Assembly: GCF_037126465.1 (NCBI RefSeq)
Contig: NC_088209.1
Span: 5,721,947 to 5,785,946, forward strand
DNA from: Ornithodoros turicata
Taxonomy: Eukaryota; Arthropoda; Arachnida; Ixodida; Argasidae
Reading direction: 5' to 3'
DNA length: 64,000 nt
The notes below the pieces were generated by a model, which did not search any database, was not told the DNA's origin, and saw only the letters and a program-made list of their open reading frames with translations. The position numbers and the translations under genes were made by a program. Each line of letters opens with the position of its first letter. The first letter of the stretch is position 1. Shown here one piece after another: positions 21,944-34,144 of the stretch.

Positions 21944-23264
21944 CACAATTGCCGTATATCAGTGGGCCATGAAGTAAAGGAGGGAGAGAGAGAGAATGCA
22001 GGAAACCAGGCACCTCCAGTCTAGTGCGCGCCTGCGCAATGCGTATTCAGGGGAAGGATACCGCCAAGTGCAGCTTTCCCTATGCAACACCAGATGGCGA
22101 CATATGGCAACATGGCCCCAAAGGCATTTAGCGGTTGAGTAGCGAACGTTAGTTTTTAAGGTTTTGCGTGAAAGATGAAAGTCGTAGTTATGTAATTTTG
22201 GTGTCTATAGTTTCCTGAAATATGTTTAAGTCGGTTATGACCAATAGTTCTTTCCTGCTCGCAGTAGAAATGGAAAAATACGCCTTTAAAGACACGTCAC
22301 GAAAATAATGCTTTTGTTTCTTTTTTTTTTATCTTTACGAGACCATCACAAAAAAAAAAGGCAAACCTCGGAGTTCTTTTTTTGAGAACTGACCCATCCC
22401 GGCTTCCTCTATCCAATGAGACCGCCAGTGTTAATATCCTCAATTGTCTCGTGACGTAAAGCCCCAATTATTAAATTATGTCAGTGTTAATACCTGTCGA
22501 TTAGTTTTCGAGATAAAGCATCAATCGAGCTCCATAGAAAATACATGTGACGGAGAGCTCTTGAGACCGAGATTATGAGACGTCTGATATCCACGGTGGA
22601 CTACCGTGGCGTGTAGCCCGCGCCGATTACTTTTGTTGACATAGATACGCCATATATCACACAAAGGTCAGCATCACAGCTCATCGGGATGTGCTTTGTG
22701 TGTATATTTCAAGTCGAATGGTGCTTAGGGCTCACGAGAAAGCACACGGGAGCTAAACCGGTATCGGTTACATCGTGCTTCTAAGCAACACAGGAGCAGG
22801 CGGTGTACATTGCTTTCATAGTCTCCAGAAAGAGTTCTGTGATGTGTAAAGTAAAATGCATATCCCAGGATATCACTCCTGCTGTACCGTATCAGCATGA
22901 ATTCTGATTACTCCATAGGTTACGATTTTTTAAGTACCATGAATATGTTTACTCGTGAATTTACGTCGCGGCTCTACGCCGTGAGACAATGTAGCATCAC
23001 TACTTCTCTAAGAAACACATTCCCAACCTAAACATAGCTATATCTGATTCACCTGATCATGTGAAGCAGCAGATACAGAGGAGACTGGTCATTGACCATG
23101 GAAATGAATGCAGTACGGTGAAGCTGTTTTTGAGTATAGTTCCGTACACGCACCCATAGACTTAAAAAAATAATGTACTCGTAGAAAACTCGAATACTGC
23201 ATGTGAGTCAAACAGCGTTGCATTCGGAATGGAAAAATGACGCCAAAAATGGTATCCAGCACCT
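21944..23264. other. No gene recognised
   Basis: No domain-bearing ORF. Short poly-T and poly-A runs occur near 22,320-22,380. Confidence 0.35.
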
Positions 23265-23270
23265 GTTTTA

Positions 23271-24295
23271 CAGGGTGTCGGAGCGAACCGAAAACCGGAA
23301 CCGAAAACCGAAAAAAAACGCTATTTTGGTGCAAACCGGAACGGAATCGAAACCGTATACGTTTTTTTCGCTCAGGAGGGAAACCGAAAAATATATTTAA
23401 CGGTTTTCGGTCCAAGAAAAAACTTCGCCGGTTTGGACTCCGGATAGGCGAATGAAACAGACGTCGTGTGCTCCGAAGTCATGTCATGGATACTGTAGGG
23501 TTACGGTTACTGTGGAATGTATGTCGGTATACTATGACCCTTACGCTCCCTTTGTAATGGTTTATCGTTCGCGCACGCACACAGACTTAGAGGTACATGT
23601 GACTCTCTAGCAATGTGCCGTAGTGTTCGTTTTAATTTGATCCCCGCAAACTCTCCTCAACTAAACAGCGACCCAAGGGGGCTGCATAACGGCTTGTTTA
23701 TCGATAATGTCGCGCAACGCGTCCCTTGTTTGAGAGCAGCTAAGTTGAATACATTTACGTATACGCGAGGGCAAGCCCGTGCGAAGTGGCAACTCTTTTG
23801 TGGACAGGACACGAAGAAAATAAAACGGTGCTGTCGAGCGCGTTTGTGAGTGAAGGTGTTCCTCGATTTGCGTCGTACTCGTGTGGTGGTGCTTGCTGGC
23901 TAGACAGTAGCAACAGACATTCGGATGGGACGCGATGGCTCCAATCCAGCAAGAAAGTACTTTACGTATGACATCACGACAAACAAGTCCGTTTGTAGCA
24001 TGTGCTTCAAGAAAGGAGAAAGCCCATTTGAACAGACAGTAACCTACAGGAACCAGGAGCTACCAATTTCACAGCTGTTTATGAATATTAAATACCATGT
24101 ATGCGGAATAAACGGGTTTACATTTTGTAACATTGATTTTTTTTTGTGGGGATGAATATTCCCAGCAGAAGCGGAACAGGCTAAAAACCGGTATGAACCG
24201 TTATTTTTTTGCTCCGGAGCAGAACCGGTACCGGATCGTTTATGATGTAACCGGAACGAAAACCGGAATGAAAAACGTTTCGGTTCGACACCCTG
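23271..24295 (+). mobile_element. hAT-like non-autonomous element with BED-finger relic
   Basis: Ends are inverted: CAGGGTGTCGGAGCGAACCG on the left and CGGTTCGACACCCTG on the right. GTTTTA lies immediately outside both ends (23265-23270 and 24296-24301). The 8-bp windows do not match fully, so the TSD is partly decayed. Subterminal DNA is rich in AACCGGAAC motifs. The interior retains a BED-type zinc-finger-like coding scrap, suggesting derivation from an autonomous hAT element by internal deletion. Confidence 0.75.
23925..24110 (+). pseudogene. BED zinc-finger remnant of hAT transposase
   Basis: The frame around 23,939-24,010 reads SNPARKYFTYDITTNKSVCSMC. It has the aromatic-rich strand followed by Cys-x2-Cys that opens a BED finger, the DNA-binding head of many hAT transposases. 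The His ligands expected about 20 residues later are not convincing. No catalytic domain follows before the element ends. Confidence 0.45.
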
Positions 24296-24301
24296 GTTTT
24301 A

Positions 24302-24757
24302 TGTCGATTTGGAAGACTGCAAAGCGTTTCAAGGAGCACAAGCGAAACGGCACAGCTAAGCCTAACGCCGCCATCTTGTGACACGTAGGTGTACGCTCTG
24401 GACGGAGCAAGATCGTCCAGTCAGCGAGTACATATAAAGGGGATTCGACGGTACCAAGTTAGCGGCACACAATCACATTGCTGTACAAAACCAAAACTAA
24501 AGACCTCACCTGCAAGAGAACCGACGACAATGTGCCCGCACGACGCCTGCGAGCACTACCAAGTGCTTTTGCACAAGGCTACCGAATATCAAAGGCGCAG
24601 ATAAACTCATAGAGCGCGCTGGCGGCGTCACAGATCAGATAACAAAGCAGGAATGCAGGGCTAATTTCACAGAGATATAACTCCTAGCAGATCATACGCA
24701 AAACCGTCCCTGTGTAAACCTAGAAGTTCAGGAAAAGTGAAATTTTTCACATTCATA
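24302..24757 (+). promoter_or_regulatory. Possible TATA promoter with 24-codon ORF
   Basis: TATAAAG at about 24,434 is followed ~95 bp later by a short frame (ATG 24,531, stop 24,601-24,603) encoding MCPHDACEHYQVLLHKATEY plus four residues. It resembles a TATA-type promoter with a short first exon, possibly from a retroelement. Nothing else supports transcription and I do not call a gene. Confidence 0.2.
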
Positions 24758-25960
24758 TGAGGTCTGTCTAGAAAGTTCTGTCTAGAAAGTTCGTGCAGTG
24801 AGTTTGCTGAGCGGCGGTAGGTGAACTGGTGACGCCCTTCTCCGGCTTTCCACATTCGACTATATGTGTTTGACATTCGCTAGCGGTCTAGCGTCTCTAG
24901 GAGAAGGCCTGGCTTTGTCCATCCTTGTTTTGTAGAAACGTTTCTTGCTTATTGTCAAAACTAAGATAGACCAATGGCTCGAACAGCGAATTTAATCAAA
25001 TCTCTTATAAAACTCGGCAGGAATGGCCTCGGAATTCATAAAATGTTGCAGCGGGCATACGGAGAGAGTGCACCAAAGGAAAAAAAAAAAACGGTTTTCA
25101 AGAGGGTTGAGCGTTTTCGGGGAGGCCATGAAGACATTAAACACGATTCAAGGTCGGGATGCTCCTTCACCTCAACCGATAATGAAAAACATGGAGTCCG
25201 TGTGCTCGTGTGCTCTCTTGTGTTGAGTGACCTGCGACTGACTGTCAGAAAAATAGGAGAGGAGTGTGGTTGGGGAAAATCGTCCGTCCACAGGATTTTA
25301 ACGGATCATTTGGCAATGAAAAAGGTTTGCGCCAAGGTTGCGCCGAAACTGCTCAACCCTGAGCAGAGGTTTCGACGGAAGAAATGTTGCCTGGACTGGA
25401 GATCGTCACAGGACAATGTCGATTTCGTGGATACGGTGGTTACAGGTGACGACTCAAGGATCTACGAGTACGACATTGAGTTGAAGTCCCAGAGCAGAGA
25501 GTGGAAACAGAATGATGAGTCAAGGCCGAAAAAATCACGAAAAAGCAAATCAATGATCAAGGTCACGTTCTGTACGATTCAGCACAACGACAACGCCCCC
25601 GCCCACAATGCACTAATTGTGTGTGAGTTTCTGGCTCCAACTCGATTTCCGTGCTTGAGCACCCACCTTACTGCCCTGATTTAGCGTCCACCGACTTTTT
25701 CCCTATTCCCAAAATGCAAAATGGCGCTGCGAGGTCGCCACCTGGGAGGTGTGGCGACAATCAAGAAAAAAACGACATCCCTGCTGAAGGGCTTCACAGA
25801 AGATAGCTTGCAAATGTACTTCCAGCAATGGCAACGGAGGTGAGACATGTGCGTCATCTCTAACGGAGTGTACTTTGAAGAGGACCACAGTGACGTATCC
25901 TAAAATTTGTAAATTAAAAGTTTTATAAACGTACTGCACGAACTTTTTGGACAAACCTCG
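24758..25960 (+). mobile_element. Mariner element, irritans type, TA TSD
   Basis: TA at 24756-24757 and 25961-25962 bounds the element. The right end AACTTTTTGGACAAACCTCG matches the classic irritans-group TIR. The left end TGAGGTCTGTCTAGAAAG is followed by a second GTCTAGAAAGTTCGTGCAGT, so the left TIR carries a ~17-bp internal duplication. Length is about 1.2 kb. Confidence 0.9.
24974..25684 (+). pseudogene. Mariner transposase, internally deleted (236 codons)
   Basis: The open frame starts MARTANLIKSLIKLG and includes the DNA-binding region, with GWGKSSVHRIL as the second helix-turn-helix (residues ~99-109). The first catalytic region is VTGDDSRIYEYD (~156-167). After SMIKV (~residue 195) the sequence jumps directly to QHNDNAPAHNA, the second catalytic Asp block. 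Mariners normally have about 50 residues in between, so part of the catalytic domain is deleted. Near 25,650 a frameshift moves the HPPYCPDL block, with the third Asp, out of frame. The usual length is ~345 aa. The enzyme would be inactive. Confidence 0.9.
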
Positions 25961-25962
25961 TA

Positions 25963-28900
25963 TTTAAGTTTCATCATAATCATCAAATTATTACGAACCT
26001 GTACAGCTCACCCTTCAGGTTGTACAGTGGAATTGAAGTATGTAGATGCCGAAGTCCCTGCTTGACACTGTGCAGTGCTGATGTGCTGTGAGTAGCATTT
26101 GTTTCCAGTTGCCGCACTCCTGTACAAGTGTCCTTTATGCTATAAATTACCAGGGCACTGAGCTGATCCGATATTAGGGAGAGTATACACAGGAAGGATT
26201 GAGAGTCAAGTCACTCTGTGTTAAGGCGTTGAATGAAGCTAGTTTGAGCAGCTGGTGAAAAAAAAAAGGACTGACATAGTGTAATTGATATTGCATAAAT
26301 CGCAATCAAATGGCAGGTTAGGAACTGCTGTTTGTGTTGTCTTGTGCACTTGCTTTGCTTTTTCATGTTGCTGATGCGACACAAGTGTGCTGAGGAATCT
26401 ACGCTGGCTTACAGTTTCGTCTAGTGCGACAACTAAATCTACACTAAAAAACGAAAATAAGAGGCGCAAGGTAATCATTTCATGCGCCGGGAAACGAAAA
26501 CAGCAACTGGGAGTGACCGCGTCAAAGTACATACTCGGGTCAATGACTCGGTATCATAACTAACGTTGTAGCTTTAATTCAGTTAGTGTCCACTACCATA
26601 GTGTCCACGAAACCTCGAACTCATGTTCTGCAGAAAGCCTAATGCTTATAACCTGCCATTGTGTCACAAGTGCGAATGTCCATCAATGTGCTTGGAATAA
26701 TTCATGTTTCATTCTGAAAGCAAAAGAAAGCAACACCAGTTTACAGCTACTATTCGTTGAACGCTACGTCATATTTATCTCGTGAACGTAAGCAGCACGG
26801 GATCATATTACAACTGTGTGGTAATCTTACATTCATATCTTCTCCACAGGAGCTATAAATACACGGTTGCCACAGTATCGACCTTTGGAGACTTTTTCTT
26901 TTCTTCTTCGTCAGTAGCACACTCACGCTTGCTTTGAAGATGTCACTATTTCGTACTATATGTATGCGCCGCCCTGCTGGAAACAGTAGAATCCAAAACA
27001 GCCCGGAAATCTCATTCTGTTTAGGTGGATATCGAATTCACAATTCTCATTGAAAGTGAAAAAAATTTATTATTCCAAATCGACAATTTTGGACAAATAC
27101 CATATTGAAATCAACGAGAATTTAGTCGGTTTCAATGAGAAATCATTGCAAATGCCAATGGGAACGAAGTGGAACCAAGCTCGGTCGCACCCATTGGAGG
27201 CCAGCCTAGTTTCCTATTGGCCAAATGTACCGCAGCAAGGATTTTCCCATTAAAGTTCCCATCTGTTATCACATCATCTCATCTCATCCTGGCTACAGTC
27301 TTGACGCAGCCCACATTCGTGAGGCCAACAACGGCAAGCCGGTTTTCGCCACCACCACCACCACCCATTAAAGTCAGAGTGAGTTAAAGTTTAAAGTGTG
27401 AGGCCGACAACGGCGAGCCCTTTCCTTCGCCACCACCATTGAAAGTCTCGTTGCCGGTGCTCTTTTGAATGTATAGTAACGATTCTGTTGCATCAAATGA
27501 TCAGAAAGCATGTTTTTGCTGTACAAGTGAATTACACTCGGTACTGTTTCTGCGTGAACATTTATTCTTACACAGCACAGAATACCGTAGATGTGAAAAT
27601 ATTGCAAGTGGCAGGTACAAAGGTGAAATTTATTTGTGATGCTTTTTATGATAGATTTATTATTCATCAAGCGGCTGAAAATCACTTGGAAAACATAATA
27701 AACCCCAAGAATAGAAACCTAACTGAACACTTACATGTTGTGAAAGCATTCTGTCCATCATTAACACACGCATCATAAATCCACAATGAGAAAATTCATA
27801 GAGATGTATCGCTATGTCCGAACAGTGCTGACGAAAAAAAAAAACTCTTGATGTACTGAGCTTCATGGCATAATGCTCTTCTGTGTTTTTGGAAAACCGG
27901 AAGTTGATTTTTTCCAACTGCCACTGAGGCTTTCATGCTGTGTGGAAAGTTTCAGGTCGGAAAATGGCGTCGTTTTTGAGACACCGAATAAAAACTACTT
28001 TTCTGAAGACGTCCTGTTTCGTTTTTCTCTCTCGCATACTATCCTCTATGTGCGTCATGCGTCACGTGAGCATGACGTCCCCAATGGACACAGTGGGGAG
28101 CAGGACTGCACGGTTGCTGGAAATGTAGGGAGGTGTTTCTTTCTTTGAGTGTATGGAACCGTAGGCTGCGCCGTGATACCTGTGTTTACAATTGACGCTA
28201 CTCTGCATTGCTGTGATTGCTACTCAAAATCATCATAATGGGCAAATGCTAGCACGCAACAATCAACTATAGCGAAAACAGGCATGCGCAAATCGTGTAC
28301 GGCTTTGCTCCAATGCGCGTCACGAGAGAGCTCGCTGCGGCCTTTATTCAGAACCAACTGCGGCATAGAAAAAAAAAAACGTTATAAATCGAGCGATACG
28401 ATTTTTTCTTGCACGATACTTTGCACGGTGGTTGTGAGGAGTATTAAAAATCATTAGACGTTGTTTCCCAGACCCATGTTTTCAACCGGACCATCCAGCC
28501 TCGGCAAGATTTCTTTTTGGCCACCAGGTGAAAAATAACGATACCCCTAAGCCCAGCCGCGTCGTACGACCATAACCTTTAAGAAATACCATTTCAAAAG
28601 GTCATGCAAAAGATGCAGGAACAGCAACATGTCTGGGTAATTGAGCGTCAAAATATATTACATACCGCTGCACACAGCGCGGGTGGCAACGCACTGACTG
28701 CATGATTCCCCCCATCCCCATCAGCGGCCGTAGTGTTACGAGCAGGAGTAAAAACATGAAAGACGGCGTTGAAAAAATGGGAATGCTTGACAAAGCGACT
28801 CCATACCTTAGACACGGATAAAATCATCAAAACGAAGCACGGATGACGCTAACTGTTTGTGAGCGACCTACCACTTCAACATTTCGTGAGAAACTGATTA

Positions 28901-29440
28901 ATCCGTTGGTGGTTCCCGGGAACGCTTGCCCTTACATGCACTGAATCTTGTACGGAATGCAGAAACAATAGCTTAGAGTAAGAGATGTAATACCAAGTTA
29001 TCACGGCACATGTACTTTTGAGGATATGTTCACAAACATTTGAAATAACACGAACTATTTTCAACTCGCACGAGTCGCGATGGCGACATCGCGGCCGATG
29101 GTCTGCTCGCCTCCTCAGTTGATTTGATCGAAATAAATTATAATTTCAAATTTTCATTGAAATTTCATTCGCAATGTTTCTGATACGATGTATATTTCGG
29201 AATTTCATTTGTGTAAATGGGACACGTTCTCGAATTAGTTCACTTTATACACGGACATCTGGCGTTCTTCCTAATCATATTATTAATTAATTTGAGAGTG
29301 ATGATGTACCGCTGGTGACCATTAAGCTCACTCCTTCAGCAACTGACTTCTTACTTATTGTACTGGCGACAATGAAACATGTTGGATCCCATTAAGTCAA
29401 CCGGAAAGCAGTTCCTGACTGATACACATTACGCCAATCT
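25963..29440. other. 3.5 kb without a recognised gene
   Basis: Contents I can name: a TATAAATA box near 26,854 upstream of a short open frame at 26,940; a CCA microsatellite at about 27,351-27,367; and the segment around 27,325-27,345 partly repeated at about 27,395-27,415 (CAACGGC.AGCC). Short poly-A runs are near 26,257, 27,834 and 28,370. No ORF carries a domain I recognise. Confidence 0.35.
26850..26990 (+). promoter_or_regulatory. Possible TATA-type promoter
   Basis: CTATAAATACACGG near 26,853 is followed by TCGTCAGTAGC, an initiator-like TCAGT about 57 bp further, and an ATG at 26,940. The TATA-to-initiator spacing is longer than the usual ~30 bp, and the ORF stops within ~40 codons. 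Weak call. Confidence 0.2.
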
Positions 29441-30860
29441 CTCAGCTTAGCTGAAAAATATATCAGCTGAAAAATGCGCTGTCCTCTCATTTACGAAGAA
29501 GCATATGCATAATTTTCGGCTTCATCTTGGAATGAGTCACCTGGTGACCCACCATAAGTTCCTGGGAGTTATTTTAGAGCGCACTCTATTCTGACGCCTA
29601 CATGTGGACTACCTCGTTTCTAAGGCACAGCGCTAGATAAATGTGCTCCGCCACTTTGCTGGTGCACGATGGGGCAGTAAGGAACGGGACCTGCTCATGA
29701 TGCATTAAGTGCTTGTTTGGGGATCAATACTTTCTGGTCTACATCTTCTGCATGGCATGTCCCGGACCTCGATCTCCAAACTTCGTGGTACCTTGGCACG
29801 CAGTCTGCGGGGGTTGCCTAGGAGTGATGCCCTGTACTAACACACGCATGGTGATGGCGGAAGCGAAAGAGATCCCCATGGGGGTCCTGTGTCAGAGAGA
29901 GACTATCCGGCGTCACATACGCTTGTTGGCCCACATCGCCATCGTCCTCTGGTCAGAAAGATCTATAAACGAAGGAACAGCAGAGTCTCCGTATGTGTCC
30001 GTGAAGCGCATCAATACATCCCTCGTTTCACAGTGCAGCACGTAGCTTCCTCCGTATCTCCGTGGACACTCCCAACACCGACAATCGCGACCTCTGTCCC
30101 CGGGATCAAGAACAAGAAAAAGGAAGTCCCAGTTTCTGTTTTGAGGCAAGCGACACTAGAATGATGGACGCGGTATACAGAACATATTCTGCTGTCTTCA
30201 CCGATGGGTTTTCCTCCGCTTTCGTCGTAACAGAGGAGTCCCTGTCTTGCTGGTGTAAGCTTTCGCACCCCACATCATCCACCTGTGCAGAGCTCTACGC
30301 TATTCTTTTTTCAATGAAAAAGCTATTGGAGTGTCACTTTCAACCCCGCTCCTGGGTGATCTATACTGATTCAAAAGCAGCCCTACAGTGTATTACAAGC
30401 AGGGGCATCCGAGCAAAAGGAGATAGACGATCTTACATGTCGGCGCTTGCATAAGCAAAGGCCCCCCATCAATGGCGTCAAGACATCCAGGAAGAAACCC
30501 TCCTCCACTCAGTAGATCCCACACTGTCCATCATAATGCCGTCTACCCTTCGTGGGACCATTACGTCTATCATCCGTCGACTTCGTTTGAACGTCGCATC
30601 CCAGGGTTGATAGCACGCAATCGTAGGTTGCCACTTTCGCTGCGCACATCGTCGTCTTGGGGTAGTAAAACGAAATGTTCGGATTCCTCATTGAGGCATT
30701 CTTGCAGTAAGGCACCCCGCAGACGTTATCATCCTACATCCTTGACAACAAATGCCCGTACAGCAATTGGGAACATTTTGAAACTTCGGAAGCAGCGCGG
30801 AAGCAGACGGAAAGACTAGCTGTACGTCGTCTGCCCGGGCACCGTCCTGGACCTCTGAAC
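29440..30860 (+). pseudogene. Degenerate RNase H-bearing LINE
   Basis: Order of fragments: RT C-terminal part (EKCAVLSFTKKHMHNF, then FLGVILERTL near 29,550, then stop-interrupted text through 29,800). A linker follows to about 30,100. The RNase H domain (30,160-30,454) has YSAVFTDGFSSAFVV with the first Asp, CAELYAIL with the Glu and VIYTDSKAALQCI with the second Asp. A frameshifted tail 30,460-30,820 still aligns with the LINE inserted at 45,508 (ETLLHSVDPTLS vs SLLYAVDPTLS). RNase H degrades the RNA strand during retrotransposition. Many stops and at least two frameshifts make it dead. Confidence 0.8.
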
Positions 30861-31472
30861 CAGCTGAATCAGCTGGAATTACCTAGAACGTAGTTAGTAG
30901 CTGTTGTTGCTAGCTGACTTTTGTGTTCAGAATGCGCTGTGAATTAATTTTCTCAATAACAGTACCGATTTTTTGCGGCATACTTTGTAGGTTTACATTT
31001 CATCCCCTCATCCTTTCCCAACGCGAAATATTGCATTGTACCGCCTCGGCGGCGGTGAATCGCCCACCCCATCATCATTCAATGTACGTGTGTGTTACAT
31101 TTCAAACTTACGGGTAATCGAACGGTGATACCTCCCAAAGCGAGTTACTGCATGCTACCATCCCTTCAACGAGCGTAATGCAGAATAATCGTACACTCCA
31201 AAGGGAGTGATCTATGTGACAAGGGTGTGTTTCCCAAAAATGAGTTACAACGCACCCTTTTCTTTAAGAATGTAGATACGTCGAAGGATGCGATTTTTTC
31301 CTGCTTTGGCACATGCTTTTGGAGTAAAATAAAAACGTCAAGTTCTGGTTTCGTGTGGACAGGTACAAACTTAGCGTATAAAGCGCATATTGATTTCGTT
31401 CAAGTACCGTGCATCTTTCTTCTCAAGATGGACTTCAACGAGGCACCACCCCTTTCTTTCTGTACATCGATG
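30861..31472. other. No gene recognised
   Basis: No domain, TIR or LTR is seen. A TTG-rich remnant near 30,905 could be the tail of the preceding LINE. Confidence 0.35.
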
Positions 31473-31476
31473 AGTT

Positions 31477-31636
31477 TGTAGAGGAGGTGGAGTTCCACTA
31501 CATGAGCCCCGACCGGCGATGATGGTATGCCACGGAGAGGCGATGGCGGCGGCCTATCTCCATGGCTGCGCCTGTGGAACTGAGGCCGGTGCTCCAGGCG
31601 CGTGGCCATCTTCGTCGTTGTCCACGGTCCGCTACA
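31477..31636 (-). repeat. LTR (3' LTR in element orientation)
   Basis: 160-bp TG...CA repeat. It differs from the other LTR at roughly 15-20 positions by eye, so the insertion is not recent. Confidence 0.8.
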
Positions 31637-32362
31637 GTGCTCCCCCCCCCCTCAGACGCGGAGCGGCGATAAGAAAGATAGAAGAATCACCTCGACACAG
31701 GAGGGAGAGAGCAAGCGCGATCGAGGATGACGCGCACTACTGGACATGCCCATGGCACGGCACAGCACACGTGGCAGGAAGACGTCGCTGAGGGGCGAAG
31801 TCGTTGAAGTCGTGAACGGGCACTGGAGTCGTCTGGGGTGCCGCAACCGGCACGGGAGCGAGAGCTCGTAGCTGCGATCCCAGGAATAGCGAGGCTGTGT
31901 TAGCCGGGTTGGCTGCCGAGACGCCGCCTGAAAACGTGCCGTGGCGTTGACTGCCGCTACTGCCGAAACCGGTAGGCAAGCACGTTGCTCTGGTGTCGCG
32001 GCCGGCAGCGGATGAGCGTCGAGATGCATGAAATGAAGCGGTGGGTCGAGAGTGTGCCGGAGGCCGTGGATAGCGCAGGTCGGTCCCTCGAAGCCGTGAA
32101 GCCGGTCGTTGGGCGGATGCGATGATAAGTGAGCGGTCGGGTCGGGTGATCGGTGCGAGTCCGTCGGTCGTGGACAGAAACGGTCGACGTGTCGGGCGAG
32201 GGGCGAAGGGCGTTCGGGATGTGATCGTGATGAGCCAAGTAATGATGATGGCTTCCAGGTATAGCGTGCCGTGGTAGTGCTCGTCGAAGATGTCGTCAGA
32301 AATTTGGGATGGTGAAGGGCCGAATTGCTCCGAACTTGATGTTCATCGTTCGGGTCACCAAA

Positions 32363-32520
32363 TGTAGAGGAGGTGGAGTTCCTCTACATGAGCCCCTACC
32401 GGCGATGATGGTATGCCACGGAGTGGCGATGACGGTGGCCTATCTCCATATGGCCGCGCCGGTCCGAGGTCGGTGCTCCAGGCGCGTGGCCATCTTCGTC
32501 GTTGTCCACGGCCCGCTACA
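32363..32520 (-). repeat. LTR (5' LTR in element orientation)
   Basis: 158-bp partner of 31,477-31,636. The putative primer-binding site lies directly inside it, at about 32,344-32,362 on the minus strand. Confidence 0.8.
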
Positions 32521-32566
32521 AGTTGTTGCACTGCCAAGGCAGTCAGTGATAGCGTTCCCTCTACAT

Positions 32567-33728
32567 TAGGGGTGCCGAACTGGCGGCCCGAGTGGCCCCC
32601 AGGCAAAAAAAAATATGTATAAAAAATATTCAGCTCAAGCTTCATGAATGGTCGTGGCGTTATCACTGGTCTCTGTACTTGTTCAGTTTATCTTACTTGA
32701 TTTAGTGATAGAAAACTGTTGCCTCTGACCTGTAACAGCTGATGATACTCTGGGCCGGATGGCACATGACAACAGCGAAGACGACAAAGGTAACACAAAG
32801 ACACTCAGAGAACGTCCGACATCCAACCTTTAATCATATAATAATAGGTTGAAAGTTGCCTGTCTGTCTCCGTGTTGCTTTTGTCGTCTACGCTGATGAG
32901 TGTCCGGACCCGTCCCCGTGTCGGATGTTTACATGATTAGTGGTAGTACTATTAGAATAGATAATACTAGTACATTCCTACCAAACCTTCCGAGCAAACC
33001 CTACAGGGCCGATTTGTAATACGGTTACCTTCAATTCCACCAGAAAGGGACCGGTTCAGTCGCAGGCTTGGTGAATTCGAGCGAAGATTCTTGGAGTGCT
33101 GGAGTCTTGAAATGGGAATTTTTGGTCTCGCCGTTTCCCGCAGTTGTTGACAACGTTCCTGATGATTAACAAATGGAACTAATTGACCTGCAGTGAGATG
33201 CACGGACAAAGAACAAGTTCGCTTCGTTTTTATTCTTACGTTGGAAGGAAGCATCGGAGGATACGTATGTTATTGCGGACAAACCTGCCCATCTTCGGTA
33301 CAACATACGTCTAATAATAACAATTCGTGGCTTTACGTTAGGGGAGAACTATGTGAACATATGTCTGCGAGCAGGCGTTGTACTGCGATGAACATGAATA
33401 TGTCAAAGTTACGCTCACAACTAATAAACGAACACCTCGCAGTCCTTAGGATTGCAATTGCGCAATCACTTTCACACGATGAAGACGCAATAGTTAAAAA
33501 CAAGATGTGCCAAATTTCCTCATGACACAGCAAATGAAAAGGATTGCTGACAATTCCATTGAGCAACGCTAAGTAACCCAAATATATATGTTATACGTCG
33601 TTTTAAGTTCTGCGTTGTTTCATCTATATCAGAGACGGGCTATACCACAAAGCCGTGGTATGGGGCCCGCGCGTAGTTCCTCCATGGCTCAATGCGGCCC
33701 GCGGTGATGAATGAGTTCGGCACCCCTG
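32567..33728 (+). mobile_element. Non-autonomous hAT element with perfect 8-bp TSD
   Basis: Inverted ends are TAGGGGTGCCGAACT on the left and AGTTCGGCACCCCTG on the right (left first base mutated from C). The 8-bp TSD CTCTACAT is perfect (32559-32566 and 33729-33736). Subterminal GCGGCCCG and CGGGCCGC words are also inverted. The 1.16-kb interior keeps a transposase C-terminal scrap on the plus strand. It inserted about 40 bp from the TRIM LTR. Confidence 0.9.
33390..33525 (+). pseudogene. hAT transposase C-terminal remnant
   Basis: The frame reads MNMNMSKLRSQLINEHL followed by AVLRIAIAQ, then DAIVKNKMCQIS and a stop. This resembles the extreme C-terminus of ZBED/EPM2AIP1-like hAT proteins (KSKYR..LT.EHL...LR.A, then KQCQ.S). 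The upstream catalytic domain is deleted. Confidence 0.5.
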
Positions 33729-33736
33729 CTCTACAT

Positions 33737-34140
33737 GCTCTCCCAAAACAAGCCTGGAGTGGATACGTTTGTGGGCATTTGTAGTGTTATCAAGAGGCGC
33801 GGCATACATTAAATGTGTCTTTGACTGGACGTCCCGACCACGGTGGTCCCGACACTCCGAGGTCTAGCGGGTCATACTGCATCTCATTCCGGCTCCGAGT
33901 CGGAGGGATCACGCAGAAGCGGAACGCGACAGGTTCGAGCAGGGCGACTGGAGAAGGAATGTTAATTGACGTGACTTCCGGTGTTTCAAGTTTCCGGTTT
34001 TCCGGTGAATTCGTAGCCAAAACGGCGACGACGCAAAATGCCGAACATGGCAGGCATGATTTTTTTTTAAATTCCGTGTTAGCGCCGCGAAGCAACTGTG
34101 GCTATGAGCGGTGTACAGATGTGGACAGATGGAGAGAGGA
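33737..34140. other. No gene recognised
   Basis: GC-richer than its surroundings, with CGGTTTTCCGGTGAATTC-like words around 33,990. No domain seen. Confidence 0.3.
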
Positions 34141-34144
34141 CAGC

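Larger units (their letters stand above)
31477..32520 (-). mobile_element. Miniature LTR retrotransposon (TRIM/LARD-like)
   Basis: LTR-like direct repeats at 31,477-31,636 and 32,363-32,520 both begin TGTAGAGGAGGTGGAG and end GCTACA. Flanking AGTT (31473-31476 and 32521-32524) is a 4-bp TSD. Orientation is minus. Adjoining the right LTR, the minus strand reads TTTGGTGACCCGAACGATG, resembling a tRNA-Trp-type primer-binding site. Adjoining the left LTR it reads GAGGGGGGGGGGAGCAC, a polypurine tract. The 0.73-kb GC-rich interior has minus-strand frames without recognisable gag, protease or RT motifs, so it is non-autonomous. Confidence 0.8.

Noticed and set aside
31652..32238. Overlapping minus-strand frames inside the TRIM-like element as gag
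   Set aside because: Frames are open because of high GC. No zinc knuckle, capsid or protease motif is visible, and the frames are in different phases.
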